A stretch of 37,190 nt of DNA, from IMG/VR virus record IMGVR_UViG_3300037963_001722, positions 1 to 37,190 of that record. One strand, written 5' to 3'. The first letter of the stretch is position 1. Each line of letters begins with the position of its first letter. The DNA comes from a virus. Both the position numbers and the translations under genes were made by a program. Shown piece after piece: positions 24,448 to 31,586 of the stretch. The notes beneath the pieces were generated by a model that saw nothing but the letters and a program-made list of their open reading frames with translations, did no database searches and was not told the origin of the DNA.

Positions 24448-24490
24448 GAATTTAATAGGTATTTTTTACTATCTTTATGAATTCAATAGG
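24442..24490. repeat. Decamer-containing direct repeat pair
   Basis: CTTTATGAATTTAATAGG at 24442-24459 and CTTTATGAATTCAATAGG at 24473-24490 match at 17 of 18 bases and are 31 bases apart, about three helical turns. They contain the AATTYAATAG decamer found at other intergenic terminators. Confidence 0.75.
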
Positions 24491-24533
24491 GTGTTATTAT
24501 ATATCCATTGATTTCTTTGTTTTCATTGTTTGA

Positions 24534-24567
24534 AAGGGGTAGCTGAAAATTGTTACCCTTTTTTTTT
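24534..24567 (+). terminator. Terminator before the replication region
   Basis: AAGGGGTA (24534-24541) pairs with TACCCTT (24554-24560) with one bulge, then T9. It stops late transcription before the ERF gene. Confidence 0.8.
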
Positions 24568-24594
24568 GCATCTGACATTTTTTGTATATATTAG
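24565..24594 (+). promoter_or_regulatory. Possible promoter of the ERF operon
   Basis: TTTG at 24565-24568, 18 bases, TATATTAG at 24587-24594 roughly fits the Bacteroidota promoter form. The ATG at 24599 is about five bases on, which would imply a nearly leaderless transcript. Weak evidence. Confidence 0.3.
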
Positions 24595-24598
24595 CACC

Positions 24599-25180
24599 AT
24601 GAAAAATCTACAAAGTAAATTGGTGGCTATTCAAACGAGTTTGAAAGCACCTAAAAATCAAAGGAACAGTTTTGGTAATTACAATTATAGAAGTTGTGAA
24701 GACATTTTAGAAGCAGTAAAACCACTACTAAAAAAAGAAGGTTTATTGTTGACAATATCTGATTTTATTAACAATGACCCTTTATATGTTGTGGCTACTG
24801 TTACTATAAGTGATGGCACAGATACTATAAGTGTTACTGCACAAGCTGGTATTGACCCTAGTAAAAAGGGTATGGACATAGCTCAATGTTTTGGTGCATC
24901 ATCTAGTTATGCTAGAAAGTACGCTTTAAACGGCTTATTTTTGATAGATGACACTAAGGATGCTGATGCAACTAATAATCACTCTAAGAGCACGAAAACA
25001 GGCTCTAATTGGACGCAAACAACTACTCAAACGCTAGATGCTGAAAAAGAGTGGTTGCCAAAAACAGGCAAGTATTTTGACAATGCAAAAAAAGCTGTAA
25101 AAGAAAATAGAATAACAATAGCTGATGTCAGAAAAAAATACAAAGTAAGTAAAGAAGTCGAAAAATTATTAACAAGTTAA
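24599..25180 (+). CDS. erf: ERF-family ssDNA annealing protein
   Basis: 193 residues from ATG 24599; a longer frame begins at TTG 24530 but would cross a terminator, so the internal ATG is chosen. The ERF signature is clear: NSFGNYNYRSCEDILEAVKP at the N-terminus, then a beta core, GMDIAQCFGASSSYARKYAL and NGLFLIDDTKDAD. ERF proteins anneal complementary single strands in phage recombination. The C-terminal region after residue ~125 is a low-complexity Ser/Thr linker, then a small helical domain. First gene of the replication block. Confidence 0.9.
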   Translation: MKNLQSKLVAIQTSLKAPKNQRNSFGNYNYRSCEDILEAVKPLLKKEGLLLTISDFINNDPLYVVATVTISDGTDTISVTAQAGIDPSKKGMDIAQCFGASSSYARKYALNGLFLIDDTKDADATNNHSKSTKTGSNWTQTTTQTLDAEKEWLPKTGKYFDNAKKAVKENRITIADVRKKYKVSKEVEKLLTS

Positions 25181-25184
25181 ATAT

Positions 25185-25430
25185 ATGAACGAAAAAAAGT
25201 ATGTAGGTTCTGGAAGACAAGTAAAGAACTACGATTTAATAAATTTTACAATAGCTGAAGACAAGACAAAAGATTCTTGGATTGAGTATAATGGAAGGAA
25301 GTTTTTAAAACTTAGTATTGGCAAGAAAAAAGAAGTTGACCAATATGGTAAAACTCACACAGTTTGGATTGATGAGTATGTGCCAGAGCAAAAAACAGAG
25401 AGTAAACCAGAAACCGATTTACCATTCTAA
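25185..25430 (+). CDS. SSB-like protein with DLPF acidic tip
   Basis: 81 residues beginning MNEKKYVGSGRQVKNYDLIN. The strand pattern and the C-terminal ETDLPF resemble the acidic protein-interaction tip (DIPF/DLPF) of single-strand DNA-binding proteins. It is shorter than bacterial SSB and its core is not a clear match, so this is a small SSB-like protein or a short OB-type variant. Its position between ERF and a helicase gene supports a replication or recombination role. Confidence 0.55.
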   Translation: MNEKKYVGSGRQVKNYDLINFTIAEDKTKDSWIEYNGRKFLKLSIGKKKEVDQYGKTHTVWIDEYVPEQKTESKPETDLPF

Positions 25431-25440
25431 ATAAACAATC

Positions 25441-25504
25441 ATAAGCACCCAGTTATTACATGGTTTCATAATAATAGCTTTTTACAATTTGACTGGGTGT
25501 TTGT
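25441..25504 (+). other. Long hairpin between SSB-like and winged-helix genes
   Basis: ATAAGCACCCAGT (25441-25453) can pair with ACTGGGTGTTTGT (25492-25504): 13 base pairs including two G-T. The 38-base loop holds TATTACATGG, identical to the left half of the third operator at 2845. Only a weak T run follows, so attenuation or RNA-level control is as likely as termination. Confidence 0.6.
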
Positions 25505-25516
25505 GGTTTTAAAACT

Positions 25517-25810
25517 ATGAATAACAAATACTTAAATATTAATTTAAATTTTATGAATACTAATTTAACAATACCAGAAACTGTTGTTTTATCTTATATT
25601 GAAGGTTTAACCAGAAAAAAAGGTTTTTGCTATGCTTCAAATAAATCTATTTGTGGCGCATTAAAAATGAACGATAGAACTTTATACAGGGTACTAAACA
25701 AATTAGAAGACAAAGAATATATAAAAAGAGTAACTAAAAGTGTAGGCAATGGTGGTAAAGAAAGAAAGATTTATGTAAGTCCAGATGTCAAGCTTGTCAG
25801 TTCCTTGTAA
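25517..25810 (+). CDS. Winged-helix DNA-binding protein (replication or regulator)
   Basis: 97 residues. Residues ~18-80 carry a helix-turn-helix with wing: IPETVVLSYIEGLTRKKG, ASNKSICGALKMNDRTLYRV, KLEDKEYIKRVTKSVGNGGK. This resembles phage replisome organiser or regulatory winged-helix proteins. It directly precedes the operator array of the primase-helicase gene, and the first operator overlaps its stop codon. A half-site copy lies in the hairpin before its start. It is the best candidate for binding the operators; an internal ATG at 25553 is a possible alternative start. Confidence 0.65.
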   Translation: MNNKYLNINLNFMNTNLTIPETVVLSYIEGLTRKKGFCYASNKSICGALKMNDRTLYRVLNKLEDKEYIKRVTKSVGNGGKERKIYVSPDVKLVSSL

Positions 25811-25873
25811 TACATAGTGTAATATATAATATATATATATAATACATAGTGTATTATAATACATAGTGTAAAC
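25808..25873. promoter_or_regulatory. Three palindromic operators before the primase-helicase
   Basis: Cores TACA-TAG-TGTA at 25811-25821, 25843-25853 and 25860-25870. Centres of the last two are 17 bases apart, as in the array at 2811-2861; the first is 32 bases upstream of the second. The first unit overlaps the stop of the winged-helix gene; the last ends just before the ATG at 25875. The site could block transcription or, as RNA hairpins, translation. Confidence 0.75.
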
Positions 25874-25874
25874 A

Positions 25875-27605
25875 ATGATACAAGAATTCAAAAATATATC
25901 TATATATCCTAAGGGTAATAGAACACAACAAAAGGTCATTTGCCCTAATTGTTACAAAATTGGCAAAAAACATTATAAAGATTTGTGTCTAAGTATTAAC
26001 TTAGATACAGGTCTTTTTAATTGCCATAAATGTAGTTGGAAAGGATGTGTAAAACCAAAAGATAATTTTATGCCTACAAAACAATATACAAAACCACAGA
26101 AAAATAATCTACAAAAGATAAACAACAAAGGTTTAGAGTTTTTACATAAACGAGGTATAACAAAAGATGTAATACAGGCAAACAAAATTATAAGTACAAA
26201 AGATGGCAATAGTATTGTATTTCCATATTTCAAAGACAATGAACTGATAAACTATAAAACTAGAGGTTTAGTAAAAAAAACATTTACACAAAGTAAAGAT
26301 AGTTTGCCAATTATATATAATTACGATAGAGTAAAAAACGAAAAGCTAATAATTATATGCGAAGGAGAAATGGATTCGTTAAGTTGGGAAGTAGCTGGTA
26401 TTACTTGGCATACTTCTGTAAACATGGGTGCACCAAATATAAAAGATAAAAACTTAGATAAAAAATTAGAATGTATATCTAATTGTTACGAAGTATTTGA
26501 ACAGGCCGAAAGAGTTTATATTGCAACAGATAATGATGACAATGGCAGATATTTAGAAGATGAATTAGTTAGAAGATTTGGCGCAGAAAAATGTAAGATA
26601 GTAAGTTTAAAACCATATAAAGATGCAAATGAGGTTTTATTAAAAGAAGGCATAGAATCATTAAAGCAAAGAGTAAGAGATGCTCATGACCCTAAGTTAG
26701 AGGGTATATTTTCTATTGACGATATATACGATAGTATGATTGATGGTTATAGGAACGGTCAAGAAAGGGGTACTACGACTCACATAGATTCAATAGATAA
26801 TGCTTGGACTTGGAGAATAGGAGAAGTAAATATTTGGACTGGTTATCAAAACGAAGGCAAGAGTATGTTTCTAGGACAATTAGCTTTACTAAAAGCTTTT
26901 CATGATGGTTGGAAGTTTGGTGTATTTAGCCCAGAGAATATGCCTATAAATGATTTCTATAGTGATTTAATAGAATCATATATTGGCAAAAGCGCAGACC
27001 CTTTTTATGCCAATAACTATATGACTGAGAAAGATTTTAAGGAAGGTTTAGAGTTTATGAAAAAACACTTCTTTGTTATATATCCAAAAAAAAGTTATAA
27101 ATTAGACGATATCTTTGACAGAGCTAAATTTTTAGTTAAGACAAAAGGTATTCGTTCTTTGATAATAGACCCTTACAACACTATCCAACACAGGATGCAA
27201 AAAGGTGAAAGAGAAGATTTATATATATCTCGTTTTATGAGTGAACTAAAAAGGTTTGCAGTAGAGAATAAAATTTCTGTACATTTAGTTGCACACCAAG
27301 TTACACCACAAAAAGATGACAACAACAGATATTATAAACCAGATGTAAATAGAATTAAAGGTGGTGGTACTTTTGCTGATAAATGCGATAATTGTCTATT
27401 TATATGGAGACCAAATAGAGCTGTTGACTTTAGCGATACTAGAGTTATATTTGGCAGTCAAAAGATAAAAAAACAAAAATTAGTTGGTTATCCACAAGAG
27501 ATAGCTGGTATAACATACGACAGGAAGTCAAGCCGATATTATTTTAACAATCAAACCCCTTTTGTTGAAATAGATAAATATAGGTGCGACTTAAAGCAAG
27601 AGTAG
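25875..27605 (+). CDS. Bifunctional primase-helicase (T7 gp4-like)
   Basis: 576 residues. A zinc-binding domain has Cys23, Cys26, Cys50 and Cys53 (CPNC and CHKC). A Toprim domain follows: IICEGEMDSL and VYIATDNDDNGR carry its acidic residues. A RecA-type helicase domain has a Walker A-like TGYQNEGKSMF, a Walker B-like RSLIIDPYNT and a later GGGTFADKCDN segment. This is the architecture of phage primase-helicase fusions, which unwind the fork and make primers. The start follows the operator array with little leader space. Confidence high. Confidence 0.92.
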   Translation: MIQEFKNISIYPKGNRTQQKVICPNCYKIGKKHYKDLCLSINLDTGLFNCHKCSWKGCVKPKDNFMPTKQYTKPQKNNLQKINNKGLEFLHKRGITKDVIQANKIISTKDGNSIVFPYFKDNELINYKTRGLVKKTFTQSKDSLPIIYNYDRVKNEKLIIICEGEMDSLSWEVAGITWHTSVNMGAPNIKDKNLDKKLECISNCYEVFEQAERVYIATDNDDNGRYLEDELVRRFGAEKCKIVSLKPYKDANEVLLKEGIESLKQRVRDAHDPKLEGIFSIDDIYDSMIDGYRNGQERGTTTHIDSIDNAWTWRIGEVNIWTGYQNEGKSMFLGQLALLKAFHDGWKFGVFSPENMPINDFYSDLIESYIGKSADPFYANNYMTEKDFKEGLEFMKKHFFVIYPKKSYKLDDIFDRAKFLVKTKGIRSLIIDPYNTIQHRMQKGEREDLYISRFMSELKRFAVENKISVHLVAHQVTPQKDDNNRYYKPDVNRIKGGGTFADKCDNCLFIWRPNRAVDFSDTRVIFGSQKIKKQKLVGYPQEIAGITYDRKSSRYYFNNQTPFVEIDKYRCDLKQE

Positions 27606-27871
27606 ATAGTAACCAAAAAAAAATAGTTTCTGAACTAAGGAAGATAGGTTGTAGTATATTACATACTCATCAACTTGGCAAAGGTGCACCAGATATTATT
27701 GTTGGTTACAATGGAAACAATTATTTAATAGAAATCAAAGATGGTAGCAAAACATTATCTCAACAGAGACTTACTAAAGATGAATTACAATTTCAATCTA
27801 ATTGGAAGGGCTCATACTTTGTTTGTAATTCTGTTGAACAAATTAAAGAGATATTGCTTTGTGAATTGTGA
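27584..27871 (+). CDS. VRR-NUC domain nuclease
   Basis: 95 residues, starting at GTG 27584 (22-base overlap with the primase-helicase). GKGAPDIIVG, then YLIEIKDGSKTLS, followed by TKDELQFQ is the VRR-NUC nuclease pattern, with Asp37, Glu50 and Lys52 as the metal-binding triad. Phage VRR-NUC proteins of this size act on DNA junctions or replication intermediates. The start is inferred because no nearby ATG gives the full domain. Confidence 0.85.
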   Translation: MRLKARVDSNQKKIVSELRKIGCSILHTHQLGKGAPDIIVGYNGNNYLIEIKDGSKTLSQQRLTKDELQFQSNWKGSYFVCNSVEQIKEILLCEL

Positions 27872-28439
27872 GATACTTGACATACTATCCAACAAACACC
27901 AAGATTGGTTTAACATGGCAAAAAGCTTTGGTTTGTCAAATGATGATGCAAACGAAATAGTACAAGAAATGTATATTAGAATTTATGATTATACAAAAGA
28001 CATAAAAAAGATTATGTACAATAAAACAGAAGTCAATACTTTTTACATATACATAACATTAAGAAACTTATACTATAGTAATTTTGCCAAGTATGGCAAG
28101 AGTATAAAAACTAAAAAAATATTTTTATTTACAGAAATGGATGACAATTCAATAAAGAAAGTTTATAATAATTATTTTGAGGATTATGAATCATATATGC
28201 AAACTGTATCTAAAAAAAAGAGTTTAGATAAGCTACATGAAAAAATAGAACAAACTATTGATAGTTGGTACTGGTACGACAAAAAACTAACTAAGTTATA
28301 TTTTGATAGTGGCATGAGCATGAGAGATTTAAGCAAGGAGACAAAGATAAGTTTAAGTTCAATATTTAATACATTAACAAATGCAAAAGAAAAAATTAGA
28401 CAAAACACAAAAGAAGAATACAAAAAATACAAAAGCTAG
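27861..28439 (+). CDS. Sigma-factor-like small protein
   Basis: 192 residues from GTG 27861, overlapping the nuclease; longer upstream starts would run far into that gene. LSNDDANEIVQEMYIRIYDY resembles the region-2 helix of sigma-70-like proteins. Near the C-terminus, LYFDSGMSMRDLSKETKISL is a helix-turn-helix of the region-4 type. Such proteins are common in flavobacterial phages, from memory, and could redirect host RNA polymerase to phage late promoters. Divergent from bacterial sigma factors; DNA-binding but not necessarily sigma activity is likely. Confidence 0.6.
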   Translation: MNCEILDILSNKHQDWFNMAKSFGLSNDDANEIVQEMYIRIYDYTKDIKKIMYNKTEVNTFYIYITLRNLYYSNFAKYGKSIKTKKIFLFTEMDDNSIKKVYNNYFEDYESYMQTVSKKKSLDKLHEKIEQTIDSWYWYDKKLTKLYFDSGMSMRDLSKETKISLSSIFNTLTNAKEKIRQNTKEEYKKYKS

Positions 28440-28788
28440 AGGTTTAGGAGATACTGTTGAAAAGGTATTTAAAAAGACTGGAGTTGACAAAGTAGCTAAG
28501 TTTATATTAGGTGAAGACTGTGGCTGTGATAAACGCAGAGATGTACTGAATCGTTTGTTTCCGTATAACAAACCAGAATGTCTTAATGAAGATGAATTTA
28601 ATTATTTAGACAATTACTTTAAAAATGTTAAGAATGTAGTAACCTCAGAAACACAAAAAGAATTATTAGTTATTTATAATAGAGTATTTAAAGATAATAT
28701 GCAACCTACAAGTTGTGGCAGTTGTTTTAAAAATGAACTACATGATAAATTGCAAAGGGTATATTTAGAATACTTAAAAGAAAATTAA
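28381..28788 (+). CDS. Cysteine-containing conserved protein, 135 aa
   Basis: The start lies 59 bases inside the sigma-like gene. A basic N-terminus is followed by ARGLGDTVEKVFKKTGVDKV, then CGCDKRRDVLNRLFPYNKPE, and a C-terminal SCGSCFKNELHDKL. The CxC and CxxC clusters could bind zinc. From memory this family is frequent in flavobacterial phages but has no known function. The stop shares a base with the next ATG. Confidence 0.65.
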   Translation: MQKKKLDKTQKKNTKNTKARGLGDTVEKVFKKTGVDKVAKFILGEDCGCDKRRDVLNRLFPYNKPECLNEDEFNYLDNYFKNVKNVVTSETQKELLVIYNRVFKDNMQPTSCGSCFKNELHDKLQRVYLEYLKEN

Positions 28789-29195
28789 TGACAGAAAAAG
28801 TCAGCTTAATTAGAAACAGAAATAAAGTAAAACAAGTTATTGATTTTACTGGTGTACAAAACGGAAACATGCACCCATCAGACATTGATGCTGTTTTAGA
28901 GTTTGACAACGAGATATTAATTTTAATTGAGGTTAAATATAAATTTAATTCAATACCTACAGGGCAAAGATTATTGTTAGAGAGAATTTGCGATTCTTGG
29001 CATACAGGTAAATCTCTTGTTCTTAAAGTTGAGCATGAATTTAATTCAGATGATACAAACATACCCTTAGAGGAATGTTGGGTTACTGGTGTTTATTATG
29101 ATAAAAAATGGATTTATTATAATGACAAAGTTAGTTTTGTAACTTATATAAATGCTTTAGGTAGGAAATGGAATTGTGAAAAATGTAAATTTTAA
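28788..29195 (+). CDS. PD-(D/E)XK-type nuclease-like protein
   Basis: 135 residues. HPSDIDAVLEFDNEILILIEVKYK gives the restriction-endonuclease-like order (Asp32/Asp34, Glu48, Lys50), followed by a helix with GQRLLLERICDSWHTGKS. A trailing CEKC near the end may bind zinc. It is likely a DNA nuclease of phage recombination or repair, but the core triad is only inferred. One of three nuclease-like genes in this block. Confidence 0.65.
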   Translation: MTEKVSLIRNRNKVKQVIDFTGVQNGNMHPSDIDAVLEFDNEILILIEVKYKFNSIPTGQRLLLERICDSWHTGKSLVLKVEHEFNSDDTNIPLEECWVTGVYYDKKWIYYNDKVSFVTYINALGRKWNCEKCKF

Positions 29196-29197
29196 AT

Positions 29198-29356
29198 ATG
29201 CCACTTATAAAACCAAAACAATATGAAACTAAGGATTCTTTTCTAAATAGATTCATGAACAATGCAAAAATGATTTCTGAATATCCAGATAACAAACAAA
29301 GATATGCAGTTGCAAATGACATTTGGAGAAAGAGATTTAGTAGATATATAAAATAA
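29198..29356 (+). CDS. Small protein, 52 aa, with phage-recurrent motif
   Basis: The frame begins two bases after the previous stop. The product reads MPLIKPKQYETKDSFLNRFM, then YPDNKQRYAVANDIWRKRF. The motif around PDNKQRYAVANDIW recurs in phage proteins near protease and nuclease genes in my memory. Soluble and basic; function unknown. Confidence 0.6.
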   Translation: MPLIKPKQYETKDSFLNRFMNNAKMISEYPDNKQRYAVANDIWRKRFSRYIK

Positions 29357-29385
29357 TTTTATATATTTGTTCTGAACAAAGAACA

Positions 29386-29628
29386 ATGAAAACACTTTTT
29401 AAGCTATTGATGGCTATACTTCTGTTTGGTTGCGAAGATAACTGCGACCTTAGTCATTATCCTTCACCCCCTTATTCAGAGCCCTATCATGTTGAGTATA
29501 GTGATGGTTGGGTAAAATACATTTATGTATGTTACAATGGTAGCTACAATGAGATTATAACATATCAAGTAGTTGGTGGTTGTTGGGAAGCATTAAGAAG
29601 TACACAATATAATATAAACTGTAATTAA
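29386..29628 (+). CDS. Predicted lipoprotein, 80 aa
   Basis: The N-terminus MKTLFKLLMAILLFGC is a signal peptide with lipobox LFGC, so Cys16 would be lipidated. The mature part is Tyr-rich with several Cys (CDLS, VCYNGSY, GGCW), which suggests disulfides and export. Phage lipoproteins often block superinfection at the envelope; that role is inference. It interrupts a run of DNA-metabolism genes. The ATG follows a 29-base gap. Confidence 0.65.
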   Translation: MKTLFKLLMAILLFGCEDNCDLSHYPSPPYSEPYHVEYSDGWVKYIYVCYNGSYNEIITYQVVGGCWEALRSTQYNINCN

Positions 29629-29629
29629 T

Positions 29630-30403
29630 ATGAAAGATTTTATAACAACATTAGATGGTGAGTTTTGGAACAGACAAGAACTAATTGAGAAAGCTAGAGA
29701 AGATAAATTTTATTATGGTTACTTGGCAAAAGCTTGTTTATCAAGTAGTTCAGTATCTAAACTTCTTAAATCACCAAGAGAGTATCTCATGAGTTTTGAT
29801 TTGCCTACAGAATCGACTGCATTATCAGAAGGTTATTTATTTCATGCTTCTATACTAGAGCAAGATAAATTTAATGAGTGTTTATTTTTAGATGTTGCTA
29901 CAAAAAATAATAAAGAATATAAATTAGCTAAACAGGAAAGGTGGGATGTATTTACTATCAAAGAAAGAGACAATGCTCTAAGATTAAGAGATAGATTTTA
30001 TAATTGTAAAGAAGCATCAGATTTTATATTGAACGCAGAGTTTGAAGTGCCAGAAATAAATAATGTTTTAAATCATCCATTTAGAGGTAAGGCAGATATA
30101 TTAGGAGAATGTTTGGTAGATTTAAAAAGTACGGCAAACATACATAAATTTAAGCATAGTGCTTATATGTATAATTATGATAGCCAAGCGTACATTTATT
30201 GTAATTTATTTGGCAAAACATATAAAGATTACAGATTTGTTGTAATAGATAAAAGCCCTACAAATGAGATTGGCATATATGATATAAGTCAAGACTTTTA
30301 TTACAGGGGAGAACAAAAAGTAGAACAAGCAATCAAAGTATATGAAACTTTTATTAAAAATGAATTTGACCTAAATGATTATTTAATAGAAGATACTTTG
30401 TAA
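29630..30403 (+). CDS. RecB-like PD-(D/E)XK exonuclease
   Basis: 257 residues. LSSSSVSKLLKSPREYLMSF, then TALSEGYLFHASILEQ (His72), then RGKADILGECLVDLKST give the order of the RecB-type exonuclease fold, with Asp156, Asp164 and Lys166 as active-site candidates. It fits the phage exonuclease that pairs with the ERF annealing protein (24599) in a two-part recombination system. A Tyr-rich helix YNYDSQAYIYCN follows the active site. One base after the lipoprotein stop. Confidence 0.85.
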   Translation: MKDFITTLDGEFWNRQELIEKAREDKFYYGYLAKACLSSSSVSKLLKSPREYLMSFDLPTESTALSEGYLFHASILEQDKFNECLFLDVATKNNKEYKLAKQERWDVFTIKERDNALRLRDRFYNCKEASDFILNAEFEVPEINNVLNHPFRGKADILGECLVDLKSTANIHKFKHSAYMYNYDSQAYIYCNLFGKTYKDYRFVVIDKSPTNEIGIYDISQDFYYRGEQKVEQAIKVYETFIKNEFDLNDYLIEDTL

Positions 30404-30618
30404 TGAATGAATTATATTTAGAAGAAAAAGAATGTTATAGAGATACTATGCTTTGCTTAGAAACAAATATATCTACTTTATCAGATGTTTATTTTGTTTT
30501 ACAATATTATGAACATGAAGAACATTATGAGTGTTGTAGTGGAATTATGAGAGCTATAAACGATTATAAAAAAACTATAACAATAGGTGGCGTACATAGT
30601 CGTCATACAATATTATAA
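30403..30618 (+). CDS. Small protein, 71 aa, unknown
   Basis: The ATG shares a base with the exonuclease stop and the stop shares a base with the next ATG, so it is a coupled gene. The product is acidic and helical with a CC pair (YECCSGIMRAIN) and a C-terminal VHSRHTIL. No family recognised. Context suggests replication or recombination accessory. Confidence 0.55.
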   Translation: MNELYLEEKECYRDTMLCLETNISTLSDVYFVLQYYEHEEHYECCSGIMRAINDYKKTITIGGVHSRHTIL

Positions 30619-30953
30619 TGAAGCTAAAAAAACAACCTACAAGCAGTATATATATATATTGCAATGGTGTTAAGATAAGTAAAGATGAGTTTTTAATTAT
30701 GTCTAAGAATTTAAAACAAAAAGAAAGAGACATAGAGTATTACGAAAACTATAAAAAAAGTTTATGCCAGTTTATTATAACTAATAGCTGTTATGTTGCT
30801 AATGGTAAATATCATGGTAGAGTACACTTAAAACATGCAGATATGTTAAATTTGTTAAAAGAGATACAAAGATTAGAAATATTAATTTATGAAATTAAAA
30901 ATGGAAAACAAGTACAGAAAACTACTACAAAAAGAACAGCCAAATTTATATGA
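30618..30953 (+). CDS. Small protein, 111 aa, unknown
   Basis: A Lys-rich 111-residue protein, coupled to its upstream neighbour by TAATG. It contains YCNGVKISKDEFLIM and a helical stretch (HADMLNLLKEIQRLEILIYE). Its 3' end overlaps the DUF1599 gene by 65 bases. No recognised domain. Confidence 0.55.
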   Translation: MKLKKQPTSSIYIYCNGVKISKDEFLIMSKNLKQKERDIEYYENYKKSLCQFIITNSCYVANGKYHGRVHLKHADMLNLLKEIQRLEILIYEIKNGKQVQKTTTKRTAKFI

Positions 30954-31239
30954 CAATTATGAATCTATTATGCTTGAACAGTTTGAATTGTTCTGTAAAA
31001 AGCAATTAGATTATGGTAGTAGTAATATAAGCACAGGTGCAAACTTAGAAACTGAAGAAGGTAAAGTTTTTGCATTAACAGGATTATGGTTTAGAATGAA
31101 TGATAAAATAAGCAGATGGAAAAATCTAATTATGAAAAAAAGAAAAGCTAACAACGAATCACTTGTAGATAGTTTTATGGACTTAGGTAACTATTCTATT
31201 ATAGCACAATTAGTAAGTAAAGGTTTATGGACGAAATAA
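30889..31239 (+). CDS. DUF1599-type nucleotide-modification-associated protein
   Basis: 116 residues; ATG at 30889 or 30901. LDYGSSNISTG, ALTGLWFRMNDKISRWKNL and NESLVDSFMDLGNYSIIAQL match DUF1599 (nucleotide modification associated domain 1). Members sit next to nucleotide-metabolism genes in phages; no base-modifying enzyme is obvious here, so the role is unclear. It overlaps the small terminase gene. Confidence 0.75.
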   Translation: MKLKMENKYRKLLQKEQPNLYDNYESIMLEQFELFCKKQLDYGSSNISTGANLETEEGKVFALTGLWFRMNDKISRWKNLIMKKRKANNESLVDSFMDLGNYSIIAQLVSKGLWTK

Positions 31240-31586
31240 AGAAAAAAGATGGTCGTAGAAATAATGGTGCTATAAAAGGTATATCAAGAGGTCAGGGCCG
31301 AAAACCTAAGGCACAAGAAAAAAAGATAAGTAGCTTTGCTTTACAATCAATGAAAAAAGTATTTGGAAGTGAGGAGAAAGCTTGGTTAGAACTTGGTAAG
31401 ATGGCAAAAGAAAGTTTCCCTCATATGAGATTACTTTGGGAATATAAGTATGGTAAACCAAAAGAAAGCAAAGAACTTGATGTTAAAACAGAAGTTAATA
31501 TTCCTGTAATAAACTTCTTAGATAAAGACACTACTATTGATATTGAACATAACGAAGTAGATGAAAAACCTAAACCTAAACAATAA
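31227..31586 (+). CDS. Terminase small subunit-like
   Basis: 119 residues: basic N-terminus (KDGRRNNGAIKGISRGQGR), then a helical core (FALQSMKKVFGSEEKAWLEL, MAKESFPHMRLLWEYKYG) and an acidic C-terminus ending DEKPKPKQ. It directly precedes TerL, overlapping it by 26 bases, which is the expected slot for the DNA-recognising subunit. HTH not clearly visible; assignment is by neighbourhood and character. Confidence 0.65.
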   Translation: MDEIKKKDGRRNNGAIKGISRGQGRKPKAQEKKISSFALQSMKKVFGSEEKAWLELGKMAKESFPHMRLLWEYKYGKPKESKELDVKTEVNIPVINFLDKDTTIDIEHNEVDEKPKPKQ

